A stretch of DNA of 26,384 nt. Origin: CAYTZO01 sp964442525. GTDB taxonomy: Bacteria > Patescibacteriota > Microgenomatia > UBA10105 > UBA927. Every line of letters starts with the position of its first letter. The first letter of the stretch is position 1. The notes below the pieces were generated by a model that saw only the letters and a program-made list of their open reading frames with translations, had not been told where the DNA came from and did no database searches. The translations under genes and the position numbers were made by a program. Of this stretch, positions 10,043-18,129 are shown in pieces. The stretch lies in NCBI GenBank assembly GCA_964442525.1, contig CAYTZO010000011.1, forward strand, positions 1-26,384, written 5' to 3'.

Positions 10043-11946
10043 GGTCCATCTCCAACAAGCCTGGTTTTGAACCAGTGTTCAAGAATGCATCCGGCTACCA
10101 TCGCAACCGCTGTAATCGCAATGATGACGCCAAACAGAAGAACGGTCGAAGACGCGGAAAGCGCAAACACCCTGTTGGCAGGGGCCGAAATACTGATTGC
10201 CCACCCGAGACCGTCCACCGGGCCATAGGCAGTCATGCCGGGCGTTCCGTCGGGAAGATTCCCGTAGACTACCCCCTGCTCCCCGGCAAGGGCGCGGCGC
10301 AGGGGATCCTCCTGCGGGACGGCAGCCCCCGTCTTTCTTTCATCGTCACCGATGAGCATGTTCCCGCTCCCGTCGGCCAGCCGAAATACCTCCTGCTGAT
10401 CGACTACCGTCGAACGGGCCAGCTTAAGTCCAAGCCTCTCAAAGTCTATGGAAAAAGCAAGGACTCCCGTGAATGTCCCTTTCCCGTCAAAAACCGGCAC
10501 CGACACGACCGCGGCATAGCGGCGAGCATTATCAACAAGCGCCGTAAATCCGTTCGACAAGTAGGGCTTACCTGAATCCCGTGCGTTTATAAAATAATCA
10601 CGGAACGAATAGTCAGCGACATCAAACGTGCCATACGGGTAAAGAGCGACACCACGGCCCTTTGCATCAAGGAATACTATCCGTCGCACGGTGTCGGTAC
10701 TTTGATAAAACACTTTGAAAAGAGATGTCAGCTCCGAAGCGTCTTTCTTTAGAGATGCATTGACAAGGATGGAATTTGTCGCTGCAGTCGCTCCGGTACT
10801 CTCAATTGAGCGGACCGTCGACTCAACAAGGCTCGATCCAAACGATAACTTTGCCATAAATTCCTGTTTATTGCGCTCCCAAACCGCTGACTGCAGGAGT
10901 CCGACGATAAAAACGGTAAAGAGAAACACGATGCCCATGCCAACCGCAAAACCGTGGATGAACAAGCGCCGCCTGTAAGAGTGCGCGGTAAATGACCTCC
11001 AAAACGGGGCAACCGCCGTAAAAAACCCCAGCGTGACGACAAAAAATGACCGGCTCCACATCTGGAGTTGTCCGTACCAGACCGCTATGCCATAAAACAC
11101 GATGGTGCCGATAGTGCCGGCGAGAAGTCCGGCAAACCTGTTTCCACGGTACCCCAACCAAAAACTCACAACATAGATAATTGCCCCAAAGCCGGTGAGA
11201 GCGACGATCAGAACAGGCGATATGCCGGAGGACCGCAAAAATGCGCGGTACGCAGCGTCATTTTGTGCGAGAATTTCCACGAGAGGCAAAAGAGAGAGAA
11301 CGAGCGACGTGTAAAGGCCAAGTGAGGCGAGTCCCCGCAAACGGAATATCACATAGAACCAAATGACGAGCCCCGCCCCGGCATAGAAGAGTGCTGCGCC
11401 CGCCTGACCTGCCCGCAGCATAAAAAATCCCAGCGCGAGCTCTCCCGTCGCGAGCGCTAATAAACATATGCGTTGCAGAATGGACGATCGCGGAAGCACG
11501 TTCCCCAAAATTATCCCCACACCTGTAATGATAAAGGTCGTCCTTATGACACCCACGTAAGCCGTGAACAGGCTGAATTCCGCCATGGTAAACGTTTTGT
11601 TAAAGACAAAAAGCGCTGCGCCGCCGGTTATGGCAGACAGTCCTATAAACCAGCTAAAAATGTCGGGAAAAGTCAATCGGAGTGAAAGTATTTTCCCTGC
11701 AAAACCATCTTCTTGTAAACCCTCTGCCCGCTTACTCGATGGGGCCTCCTCTGAATTGCTCAACTGGCCATGCTCGGGATTTTTTGACAGATGCAATACG
11801 CGGCGAAGTTCTTCTTCCGGGATCCGAAATCTGCCCCGTCCCACCCGCACCCCTTTGATGCGCTTTTCTTTGAGAAAGCTATAAATGCTGTTGGTCGAAT
11901 AGCCCAAAATTTCTGCGACTTCACGGACGGTGTAGGTTTTGGGCAT
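10039..11946 (-). CDS. Membrane-bound sensor/regulator: excisionase-type HTH, about eight TM segments, dCache domain
   Basis: The 635-residue protein begins with an HTH_17/MerR-like domain (residues 3-50: YTVREVAEILGYSTNSIYSF, then RVGRGRFRIPEEEL), the type that binds DNA in excisionases. After a charged linker come about eight membrane segments (98-355), then an extracytoplasmic dCache sensor (about 356-595) with the typical DYSFRDYFINARDSGKPYLS and VPVFDGKGTFTGVLAFSID strings and a second subdomain with PVDGLGWAISI. A last membrane helix (598-620) and a 15-residue tail follow. No kinase, HAMP, GGDEF or methyl-accepting domain is present, so the only visible output is the N-terminal HTH, as in one-component membrane regulators of the ToxR/CadC kind, though with a different HTH. 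The gene overlaps the collagen-like gene start by 4 bases (ATGA), so its target may include that operon. A palindrome lies 6 bases upstream of the ATG and no Shine-Dalgarno site is visible. Confidence 0.85.
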   Translation of the reverse strand: MPKTYTVREVAEILGYSTNSIYSFLKEKRIKGVRVGRGRFRIPEEELRRVLHLSKNPEHGQLSNSEEAPSSKRAEGLQEDGFAGKILSLRLTFPDIFSWFIGLSAITGGAALFVFNKTFTMAEFSLFTAYVGVIRTTFIITGVGIILGNVLPRSSILQRICLLALATGELALGFFMLRAGQAGAALFYAGAGLVIWFYVIFRLRGLASLGLYTSLVLSLLPLVEILAQNDAAYRAFLRSSGISPVLIVALTGFGAIIYVVSFWLGYRGNRFAGLLAGTIGTIVFYGIAVWYGQLQMWSRSFFVVTLGFFTAVAPFWRSFTAHSYRRRLFIHGFAVGMGIVFLFTVFIVGLLQSAVWERNKQEFMAKLSFGSSLVESTVRSIESTGATAATNSILVNASLKKDASELTSLFKVFYQSTDTVRRIVFLDAKGRGVALYPYGTFDVADYSFRDYFINARDSGKPYLSNGFTALVDNARRYAAVVSVPVFDGKGTFTGVLAFSIDFERLGLKLARSTVVDQQEVFRLADGSGNMLIGDDERKTGAAVPQEDPLRRALAGEQGVVYGNLPDGTPGMTAYGPVDGLGWAISISAPANRVFALSASSTVLLFGVIIAITAVAMVAGCILEHWFKTRLVGDGP

Positions 11947-11952
11947 AGGCAG

Positions 11953-11968
11953 TCCGCCAGCTGGCGGA
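11953..11968. repeat. Dispersed palindrome TCCGCCAGCTGGCGGA
   Basis: Perfect 16-bp palindrome, 6 bases before the ATG of the HTH-dCache gene. In the mRNA it would form an 8-bp hairpin covering the ribosome entry site, so it could restrain translation. Equally it may simply be a member of a dispersed repeat family (compare 9995-10009). Confidence 0.7.
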
Positions 11969-12031
11969 TTTAACAGTTTTTACCAGTACGCACAAATAAG
12001 TTCACAAGTTTATTACTATATAAAGAAGTCT

Positions 12032-12069
12032 CTACATCTACTGTAGAACAAGTTTTCACAGCTTGTCAA
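12032..12069 (-). promoter_or_regulatory. Putative promoter with operator for the HTH-dCache/collagen operon
   Basis: On the minus strand TTGACA (12064-12069), an 18-base spacer and TACAGT (12040-12045, 4 of 6) form a sigma70-like promoter. An inverted repeat CTACA-GTAGA-TGTAG (12032-12046) covers the -10 box and could be an operator. The resulting leader would be about 85 bases. The -35 match is exact; the rest is inferred. Confidence 0.45.
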
Positions 12070-12082
12070 GGTACTATTTATT

Positions 12083-12103
12083 CTTATCATTATCTTATCA
12101 TTA
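12083..12103. promoter_or_regulatory. Direct repeats CTTATCATTA, 11 bases apart
   Basis: CTTATCATTA occurs at 12083-12092 and 12094-12103, a spacing of 11 bases, about one helical turn. A 9-base inverted match (ATCTTATCA at 12092-12100; TGATAAGAT at 12163-12171) lies inside the promoter of the Fic-like gene. This pattern suits binding sites for a regulator encoded by one of the divergent genes. Confidence 0.4.
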
Positions 12104-12152
12104 AATTTCAAATTTATTGTCAGATCAGTGTATTTCATTACTCTTATAAAAT

Positions 12153-12182
12153 TTGACAACCCTGATAAGATTATGATATGAA
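12153..12182 (+). promoter_or_regulatory. Putative promoter of the Fic-like regulator gene
   Basis: TTGACA at 12153-12158, an 18-base spacer and TATGAA at 12177-12182 would start transcription near 12189, only about 5 bases before the ATG, so the mRNA would have almost no leader. The spacer contains the inverted copy of the CTTATCA repeat. Confidence 0.45.
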
Positions 12183-12193
12183 ATAATTATTGC

Positions 12194-13150
12194 ATGATTC
12201 GACTTACCTATACGCTCACCCAAGAACTTCATGATGCTTTTCTCTCTGTCGATGCTCTTCGCCGAACCATTCTCACGACGCCCATCCCGCCAAAAACAGT
12301 GCTGGAACTCCAGTTTCAAGCAACCACAGACCGTATCTACGGATCGCTTCTGCTGGCCGGGATACCTATCAGCAAACACGATACTGCGCCTATCCTCATG
12401 CACCCGCCCAAAAAACCAACACCGATTGCCGGCGACATCATAAACTACCGAAAGGCTCTCGCCTACGTCAGTCAAACGTGGTCGGCAAATCCTAAGCCGA
12501 TTACCTTTACAAGCGTTGAAACTATCGCCTCTCTCGTCCATCCAGAAGACCGTACTATCCGTCAAAACCTCCGCGCCATGGAGGGGGCCCTGCGCAGAAT
12601 TCTTGAATGGGGAGACCCACAGCACGATCACCCGGTGCTTCAGGCCGCGGTTATCCAAGCTTTAGCAACCGATGCCTTCGCGTCCAAAACCGACCGGGGA
12701 CAGATCGCGCGGCTCATAAGCTATCTCATTTTTGTAAAATATGGGTTTGATACTTGGGGAATGCTCGCGCCGGAGCGCGAGTGGGCGCGGGCAACCGATT
12801 CATACCACCGCGCGTATGAAACAATAGTCCGACACAACCAACTAACGGCCTGGATACTCTACTTTGCCAAAACGGTCCAGGGGGCTCTCGAAGAACTACG
12901 CGACACATTGTCAAAACACGCGGCAGAAATTCATGTCGATGCACCGAAGCAGTTTTTTGATTTAAGTCAGCGGCAGAGGGCAATCCTTGATCTTCTCGCC
13001 CAGCCCACGGCACGGATTACCAACCGCGACGTCCAAAAACGATTTAAAATATCTCAAATTACCGCCTCACGGGACCTCTCGAAGCTCGCGACTCTTGGCC
13101 TTCTTTACTCCCACGGCAAAGGACGATCAGTCTCCTATACGCGGATATGA
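12194..13150 (+). CDS. Fic-fold protein with degenerate active site and C-terminal winged helix
   Basis: The 318-residue protein follows the layout of Fic (AMP-transferase) proteins with a C-terminal winged helix. Compared with the family consensus from memory (HPFxDGNGRxxRL), residues 162-174 read FASKTDRGQIARL with no gap. The catalytic His becomes Phe162, Pro becomes Ala, the acidic residue becomes Thr and the first Arg becomes Gln. The N-terminal inhibitory motif (S/T-xxx-E-G/N) appears as TDRIYG (45-50), with the Glu replaced by Tyr. Loss of both the catalytic and the now unneeded inhibitory residue suggests a former enzyme recruited for another role. The winged helix (about 257-318: LSQRQRAILDLLAQ, then ITASRDLSKLATLGLL) should bind DNA, so a transcription regulator is likely. 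It is divergent from the HTH-dCache operon. Confidence is good for the Fic fold plus wHTH and moderate for loss of activity. Confidence 0.7.
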   Translation: MIRLTYTLTQELHDAFLSVDALRRTILTTPIPPKTVLELQFQATTDRIYGSLLLAGIPISKHDTAPILMHPPKKPTPIAGDIINYRKALAYVSQTWSANPKPITFTSVETIASLVHPEDRTIRQNLRAMEGALRRILEWGDPQHDHPVLQAAVIQALATDAFASKTDRGQIARLISYLIFVKYGFDTWGMLAPEREWARATDSYHRAYETIVRHNQLTAWILYFAKTVQGALEELRDTLSKHAAEIHVDAPKQFFDLSQRQRAILDLLAQPTARITNRDVQKRFKISQITASRDLSKLATLGLLYSHGKGRSVSYTRI

Positions 13151-13321
13151 TGTCTTTGTGACGAGCAACCAACACGATCAGGAGAGGAGGCATGGCGTTT
13201 CGCCGCACCATCACGGCCTTGGCAATGGAGGCCTCATGGATTGTCAGCGATCTGGACCTTGATGGTGCAAGAACACGACATGCCGACTCACCAGCTCCAT
13301 ATCGCCTCACACGTGAGATAC

Positions 13322-14749
13322 TCAGCGGAGCAATTTTTTGTAGAGGCCGATGTAGTCCTCTGTGCGCTTTTTCCAGGAAAAATCCTGCCGCATGACCGTC
13401 CGGACCATGGCGTGCCAGGCGTCCGTTTTTTCGTGGTAAAAACGGATGGCCTCTTCCATTTTTTTGGCCAGAGCAGTGCGCGTGTACGGTCCGAAAACAA
13501 ACCCTGTTTTCCCCTCATGCACGCTGTCGGCAAGTCCGCCGGTTTTGCGCACCAGTGGGATAGTGCCATAGCGCATGGCGATCATTTGCGTGAGTCCGCA
13601 GGGCTCAAACTTTGACGGCACCAGCATGATGTCGCTGCCGGCATAGATGAGACGCGCAAGCGGCTCGTTGAACTCGTGATCAAAAAAAACGTTTTTGTAC
13701 TTTTGTCTAAGATGCCGAAACATGGTTATCATAGGCTTGGGGCCTGTGCCAAGGAGAATGAGTTGGAAGGTGTTGGCGGGCAAAAGCCGTAGGGCATTGG
13801 CAATAAGGTCGAGTCCTTTTTGCCTGCGTTCAAGCCTGCCGACAAAACCAAAGACGGGGACGGGGCGCAAGGGAAATTTGCATACCTTTTGCAATGCTCT
13901 TTTTACCAACGGCTTCTTCACAAAAACGGACTTTTCGCTGTAGCGGAAAGGCAGATGGGAATCACGCTGAGGGTCCCATGAATCCTCATCAATGCCGTTG
14001 AGAATCCCCACGATGCGATCGCCTCTCCTCTTTATGATTTCCCGGATGCCGTCGCCGTGAGAGCCCCGCATAATCTCCCGTGCATACGTCGGCGAGACGG
14101 TCGAAATAACATCAGCATAGGCAAGCCCTTCATGGAGAAATCTGATCTTCTTCCCGCCCGCCGTATGGGTGGCGTGAAAAAGAGACAATGGCAGGCCAAG
14201 ATTTTTTACCACGTCAATGCCGCTTTCCCCCTGGTAGAGCAAGTTATGGATCGTGACGATCGTTTTCACGCGGCGCGATTCTACGGTCTGCCCGTGACTG
14301 GGAGCATCCTTGGAAGCATCGCCGAGCATGAGGGGAATAAGGCTTGTGTGCCAGTCGTTACAGTGGACAACGTCATATGGCCCTCCCAGGCCTTTGGTGC
14401 TATAAAGATACAGACGCGCCACGGCCATATCGAAAAAGGCAAACCGTGCCGGCATGTTCCCCCCGTTATAGGAATTGAGGAGCGGATGGCGAAACAGGAA
14501 AAGCGGTACTTGGCTGTCCGGAATGGTTGAGGCGAAAAGAAACACGAGCTCCCTGCGGCCGGCAAAATCTACCGTGATTTGTCCGACGCACGTGGCTTTC
14601 CCCACTCTTGCGTCGCGATAAAAGGGCATCGCGACGGAGATGGCTACGCCCTTCCTCGACAGCGCCAGAGGAAGCGACCGGCTCACATCGCCAAGTCCGC
14701 CGAGTTTATAAACCCGCGCGCATTCACTGGTAACAAAAAGAATCCGCAT
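13322..14749 (-). CDS. glgA: Glycogen/starch synthase (GT5)
   Basis: Transfers glucose from ADP- or UDP-glucose to a growing alpha-1,4-glucan. The length (475 residues) is normal for the family. The N-terminal substrate-binding loop KLGGLGDVSRSLP is at residues 15-27. VVHCNDWHTSLIP follows near 116-128, TIVTIHNLLYQG at about 165, SPTYAREI in the inter-domain region, GFVGRLERRQKGLDL in the C-terminal domain and the diagnostic PSKFEPCGLTQMIAMRYG near 385-402. It is last in a run of four glycosyltransferase genes on this strand, 48 bases after the preceding one. No other glycogen genes (glgB, glgC, glgP) are in the window, so whether it makes storage glycogen or a surface glucan is open. ATG at 14749 is the natural start, with no Shine-Dalgarno site seen. 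Confidence 0.92.
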   Translation of the reverse strand: MRILFVTSECARVYKLGGLGDVSRSLPLALSRKGVAISVAMPFYRDARVGKATCVGQITVDFAGRRELVFLFASTIPDSQVPLFLFRHPLLNSYNGGNMPARFAFFDMAVARLYLYSTKGLGGPYDVVHCNDWHTSLIPLMLGDASKDAPSHGQTVESRRVKTIVTIHNLLYQGESGIDVVKNLGLPLSLFHATHTAGGKKIRFLHEGLAYADVISTVSPTYAREIMRGSHGDGIREIIKRRGDRIVGILNGIDEDSWDPQRDSHLPFRYSEKSVFVKKPLVKRALQKVCKFPLRPVPVFGFVGRLERRQKGLDLIANALRLLPANTFQLILLGTGPKPMITMFRHLRQKYKNVFFDHEFNEPLARLIYAGSDIMLVPSKFEPCGLTQMIAMRYGTIPLVRKTGGLADSVHEGKTGFVFGPYTRTALAKKMEEAIRFYHEKTDAWHAMVRTVMRQDFSWKKRTEDYIGLYKKLLR

Positions 14750-14797
14750 ATTGGCAGTCTAAACAGATATGATTTTACAAGTTTGTACAAGCAGTTT

Positions 14798-15907
14798 TTA
14801 CTTTCGGTTGCGGCGCAAAATTCTCTGGTAAACTTTTTCGTACCCCGCAACCATATGTTCGATGGTAAAATTTTCCTGCACGTGTTTCCTGCAGGCTCTC
14901 CGATCGATTTCTCCGATCCGGTTGACCGCCTCAACAAGACCTTCGATCCCGCGCTTCTTGATTCGCCATGGTCCGGCGCGCGAAGGGCCAGAATCTTCTA
15001 CAATAAATCCGGTTGCCCCATCATTGACGATTTCCGCTACGCTCCCGCGATTAAAAGCAATCACCGGCGTCCCTGTGGCCATAGCCTCAACTAACACCAT
15101 GCCGAAAGGTTCTTCCCAATGGATCGGGAACATGAGCGCTCGAGCTTTTTTCATCCACGCATCTCTCGCCGGTTTTCGCATAAATCCCGTCATTGTAGCC
15201 CCGGATGCGGCAATTAGTGGCTCAAGCCGGATTTTGTAATAATCTGTGTCAAAGTAGTTATCACTTGTGGCTATATGGAGCGGAATCCGTGTTTCTCGGC
15301 TGACTTTGAGGGCATCCTCAATCCCCTTTTCCGGAATGAGCCTGCCGACAAAAGCTAGGTAATCGCCGCTCACTTCGGAAAAAGGAAAACCATCGGTATT
15401 AATCCCGTGGTAGACTACGTCTATAATATTGAAGTCTTTGCCGTAGAGCTCCTTTTGGCGGCGGCTAATGGCCACGTGGGGCAAATCTTTAAAGTGCCGG
15501 GCATGCCAGCCTTCAAGGGTAGTCTCCGGAAAGAGCGGATCATGGATGGTTGTCACAGAGGGAATATCGCTCATTCCTGCAAAATACTGGGCAACCGAAT
15601 CCATGTAGATGTGCATGACGTCTACCTTGTTTTTTCCCGCATCCAAAAATGCGCGCTGGGCAAGGTCTGCTTCATATTCCGTCGCATTCAGGCGAAAAAG
15701 GAGCTGCCACGGCGCATCGGAGCGCACTTTAACCGAAGAAAGCTCACGCTCGGAAAGAATGGGATCTCCGATGTCATAGACAAAAACCGTGTGCCCGCGC
15801 TTCTTTAATCCATCTGCAAGAGCCAAGAAGAGATCTTTCGGCGCAAAAATCCGGTCGCCGAAGCGCGGCGCCATGAGGATCGAAGGCAAAAGCAAGCCTA
15901 TTTTCAT
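14798..15907 (-). CDS. GT4-family glycosyltransferase (third of the operon)
   Basis: A 369-residue GT-B fold enzyme. The start is set at ATG 15907, which overlaps the upstream stop by 4 bases and gives the usual MKIGLLLPS Rossmann beginning; an earlier in-frame start would add an atypical extension inside the previous gene. Visible motifs: HIYMDSVAQYF and VTTIHDPLFPE in the N-terminal domain, NTDGFPFSEVSGDYLAFVGR at the domain junction, PEKGIEDAL, and the E-x7-E nucleotide-sugar site in HWEEPFGMVLVEAMATGTPV. It is close in sequence to the next upstream enzyme (shared PIxWEEPFG and GTPVIAFNRGSV), so the two are duplicates. Donor and acceptor cannot be told from sequence. A function in envelope glycan or glycolipid synthesis is inferred from the operon. 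Confidence 0.85.
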   Translation of the reverse strand: MKIGLLLPSILMAPRFGDRIFAPKDLFLALADGLKKRGHTVFVYDIGDPILSERELSSVKVRSDAPWQLLFRLNATEYEADLAQRAFLDAGKNKVDVMHIYMDSVAQYFAGMSDIPSVTTIHDPLFPETTLEGWHARHFKDLPHVAISRRQKELYGKDFNIIDVVYHGINTDGFPFSEVSGDYLAFVGRLIPEKGIEDALKVSRETRIPLHIATSDNYFDTDYYKIRLEPLIAASGATMTGFMRKPARDAWMKKARALMFPIHWEEPFGMVLVEAMATGTPVIAFNRGSVAEIVNDGATGFIVEDSGPSRAGPWRIKKRGIEGLVEAVNRIGEIDRRACRKHVQENFTIEHMVAGYEKVYQRILRRNRK

Positions 15908-16590
15908 GCAAATTTTTTGTAGAGAGCTTCGTAATCGTCTGCCATTCGTTTTTTGGAAAACCGGGCGACCGCATCTCTTCGACATTCTTCTGAAGTAATT
16001 GAGGATAGTTTGTTTATTTTTGATACCAATCCATCTATTCCATCTTCGGGACTAACTATAAATCCATTCTTTCCGTCAACTACTATCTCAGACACGCTCC
16101 CTCGATTAAAAGCGATAACCGGAGTGCCGCAGCTCATGGCTTCTGCCATCACGAGTCCGAACGGCTCTTCCCAGTTGATCGGAAACAGGAATGCCTTTGC
16201 TCCCTGGAAAAGCTTAACTATTTGTTCACGGGTGAGCGTCTGTTCTGAAGAAACTGCGCCGACAAATTCAATCTTGTCGTTTAGATAAGGCTTCACAAGC
16301 TCGTCAAAGAAGGTCGTATCTTCGACGTTGCCGACGATTTTAAGCCGCTCGCCGCTCTTTTGGGCTGCGGCAATAGCATTTGTGACACCTTTTGGATCAA
16401 GGAAATTGCCTTTGTCATCTTTTGCTTTGCTCATCCGGCCGACGAATAGAAGATAATCGCGCTTGACAAGCGGATCCGGCTTAAACAAGTCTGTATCGAT
16501 GCCGTTGTGGACGACGGGAATATCCAGTCCGGAGAGTTTTTTAGCAGATTCAGAGATTGCGACAAGATGGGCACTGGGAAAGGCCTTAAG
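15904..16590 (-). CDS. GT4-family glycosyltransferase, 5' part lost in assembly gap
   Basis: Only the last 228 residues are present, starting at KAFPSAHLVAISESAKKLSG and ending at a TGA that overlaps the next ATG. The remaining part has the junction HNGIDTDLFKPDPLVKRDYL, FVGRMSKAKDDKG and the E-x7-E site in NWEEPFGLVMAEAMSCGTPV. Related enzymes of this subfamily have an N-terminal Rossmann domain of roughly 140-150 residues before this point, so about 430 bp of coding sequence is missing, more than the 100 N shown. It is a paralogue of the downstream gene. An apparent frame running through the Ns into the upstream sequence is an artefact. Confidence 0.85.
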   Translation of the reverse strand, partial: LKAFPSAHLVAISESAKKLSGLDIPVVHNGIDTDLFKPDPLVKRDYLLFVGRMSKAKDDKGNFLDPKGVTNAIAAAQKSGERLKIVGNVEDTTFFDELVKPYLNDKIEFVGAVSSEQTLTREQIVKLFQGAKAFLFPINWEEPFGLVMAEAMSCGTPVIAFNRGSVSEIVVDGKNGFIVSPEDGIDGLVSKINKLSSITSEECRRDAVARFSKKRMADDYEALYKKFA

Positions 16591-16690
16591 NNNNNNNNNN
16601 NNNNNNNNNNNNNNNNNNNNNNNNNNNNNNNNNNNNNNNNNNNNNNNNNNNNNNNNNNNNNNNNNNNNNNNNNNNNNNNNNNNNNNNNNN
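16591..16690. other. Genuine scaffold gap of unknown size (100 N)
   Basis: The flanks share no visible overlap. The upstream glycosyltransferase runs into the gap near its expected end, and the downstream one emerges without its N-terminal domain. The real distance is therefore likely several hundred bases, with 100 N as a placeholder. Confidence 0.85.
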
Positions 16691-17890
16691 GGCTTTGACC
16701 ATCGGCAGGTACTCGCGCATGGTGAAGGCGTTATTACGGTAAATTTCACTAAACCGCTCGGCGATTTTATCCCAGGTAAATTTAGTAAGGATCGTCTCAT
16801 AGGCCCGGTCGCTCAATTTCTTCCGGAGTTCATCATTAGTAAGAAGGAGATTGACCTTCTCAACGATTCCTTTAGAGCTTCTTGCCCGCACTAAATAGCC
16901 GTTGACCCCATCTTTAATAATGCTCCCGATGCCGCCTTTGTTGGTGGCCACGACCGGGGTTCTCGCGGCCATGGCCTCAAGGATAACGAGCCCCAATGGC
17001 TCATTCCAGGTAGAGGGCGCGACATACGCGTCCGCCCGGCCATAAAACGCTTTGAAATTTACCTGTTCCGTTGGTTTCATATAGCCAAGGATTCTGCAAT
17101 TGGTAAGATTAAGTTTTTTAATGAGCGCTTCTAAGTTTGCCCGCTCCGGCCCGTCTCCCAAAATAATCACCTCGCCCTTAATGTCGCGAGCGGCTTTAAT
17201 GAGAAAGTCAACGCCTTTGTGATTGGTGAGCCGGCCGGTGAAAAGCACGACTTTTTTGCCGGTGAGGTTGTATTTTTTGTTGATCTGGTCAATCGCTTCC
17301 TGATTCCTCTGGTACTGCTCGATATAGACGCCACCCGGGATGGTTCGAATTTTATGTGACCACTCAGGACCAAACATTTTGATAAACCATTGCCGGGTGA
17401 AGGTGCTGTTGGCCGTCACCATGCTCGAGACACGGATGGCGTCTTTGATAAGACCGATGAGCCGTTTGTCGCGGGAAAGGTAGTGGAGGTCGCTTCCGTG
17501 GGTCGTAATGATAAATCGAATGCCATAAAGGACTTTGACAAGCCGGGCAATCGGCGGCAAAAACGCGGTGTGGAAGGCGTGAATGATCTCCGGCTCAAAC
17601 TCTTTGACCGCAGGAAGGGTGGCATCGACGTAGCTTGTGTAGACGCGGGCAAGCTCAACGCCGTTCATCTCCTCATATTTCTTGGCTTGAGGAAGCTCCG
17701 GATTGCCCACAAAGACGCCGGTCTGGGAAGGTTTAACAATGTATTGTTTGACGCCGTCAAACTTTCGCTTTTCCGGAGAAACAATGGCTACAGTATGGCC
17801 GTCTTTGACCATTTCCTCTGAAAGGGCCCGAAGCCACGCCCCAGAGCCGTTGCCCCACAGCGGGAACATATAGAGGAACATGATCCGCAT
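16691..17890 (-). CDS. GT4-family glycosyltransferase, first gene of the operon (C-terminus in gap)
   Basis: 400 codons are visible from ATG 17890 (MRIMFLYMFPLWGNGSGAWL) to the gap. The enzyme has the N-terminal loop GSGAWLRALSEEM, a FIITTHGSDLHYL segment, the junction IPGGVYIEQY, TGRLTNHKGVDFLIKA, ILGDGPERANL and the E-x7-E site NEPLGLVILEAMAARTPVV. It probably lacks only a short tail. Its N-terminal glycine loop and acceptor region are like those of lipid- or inositol-linked sugar transferases (PimA/MshA type), and it is divergent from an inositol-phosphate synthase gene. An inositol-containing acceptor is thus possible but unproven. A possible longer N-terminus (to 18001) is Cys-rich and unlike the family. 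A promoter with a consensus -10 box stands just upstream. Confidence 0.85.
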
Positions 17891-17900
17891 AGGTGGGCCA

Positions 17901-17930
17901 ATTATACCGGACAAGTCAAGAGGAACACAA
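17901..17930 (-). promoter_or_regulatory. Promoter of the glycosyltransferase operon
   Basis: On the minus strand TTGTGT (17925-17930), an 18-base spacer and a consensus TATAAT (17901-17906). The expected transcription start near 17894 leaves only about 4 bases before the ATG at 17890, so the mRNA is nearly leaderless. Confidence 0.6.
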
Positions 17931-18039
17931 GGAAGAAAAAGGCTGCCAAAACGACATAAATTTGATTTTTTCAGGCCATCAAAGCAATCGTTGCAAAGCA
18001 TTGATTTTCCGTAGAAGTGCGCAACGCTGTCGTCTACGA

Positions 18040-18068
18040 TTTACTTTTCCCGGTGAGAATGATATTGT
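18040..18068 (+). promoter_or_regulatory. Possible promoter for inositol-phosphate synthase
   Basis: TTTACT (18040-18045), a 17-base spacer and TATTGT (18063-18068), each matching 4 of 6 consensus bases. It would give a leader of about 55 bases. Weak, listed as the best candidate in this intergenic stretch. Confidence 0.3.
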
Positions 18069-18129
18069 ATGCGGGTGCTTAACTCGACTCCGCCAGCAGA
18101 TGGACCGGGGCTTCAGCCTAAAGAAATAT

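Noticed and set aside
13192..13395. Small plus-strand gene with a purine-rich GGAGAGGAGG just before its ATG
   Set aside because: The 67-residue product has no recognisable feature and half of it overlaps the end of glgA on the other strand. The ribosome-site match is attractive but not enough.
16586..16800. Coding frames running through the 100 N at 16591-16690
   Set aside because: Translation through Ns is arbitrary. The residues on the far side are out of frame with the real upstream enzyme.
17893..18129. N-terminal extension of the inositol-phosphate synthase
   Set aside because: The 79 extra residues are Arg/Cys-rich, cross the divergent promoter region and have no counterpart in the family, which begins close to the NAD-binding glycine motif.
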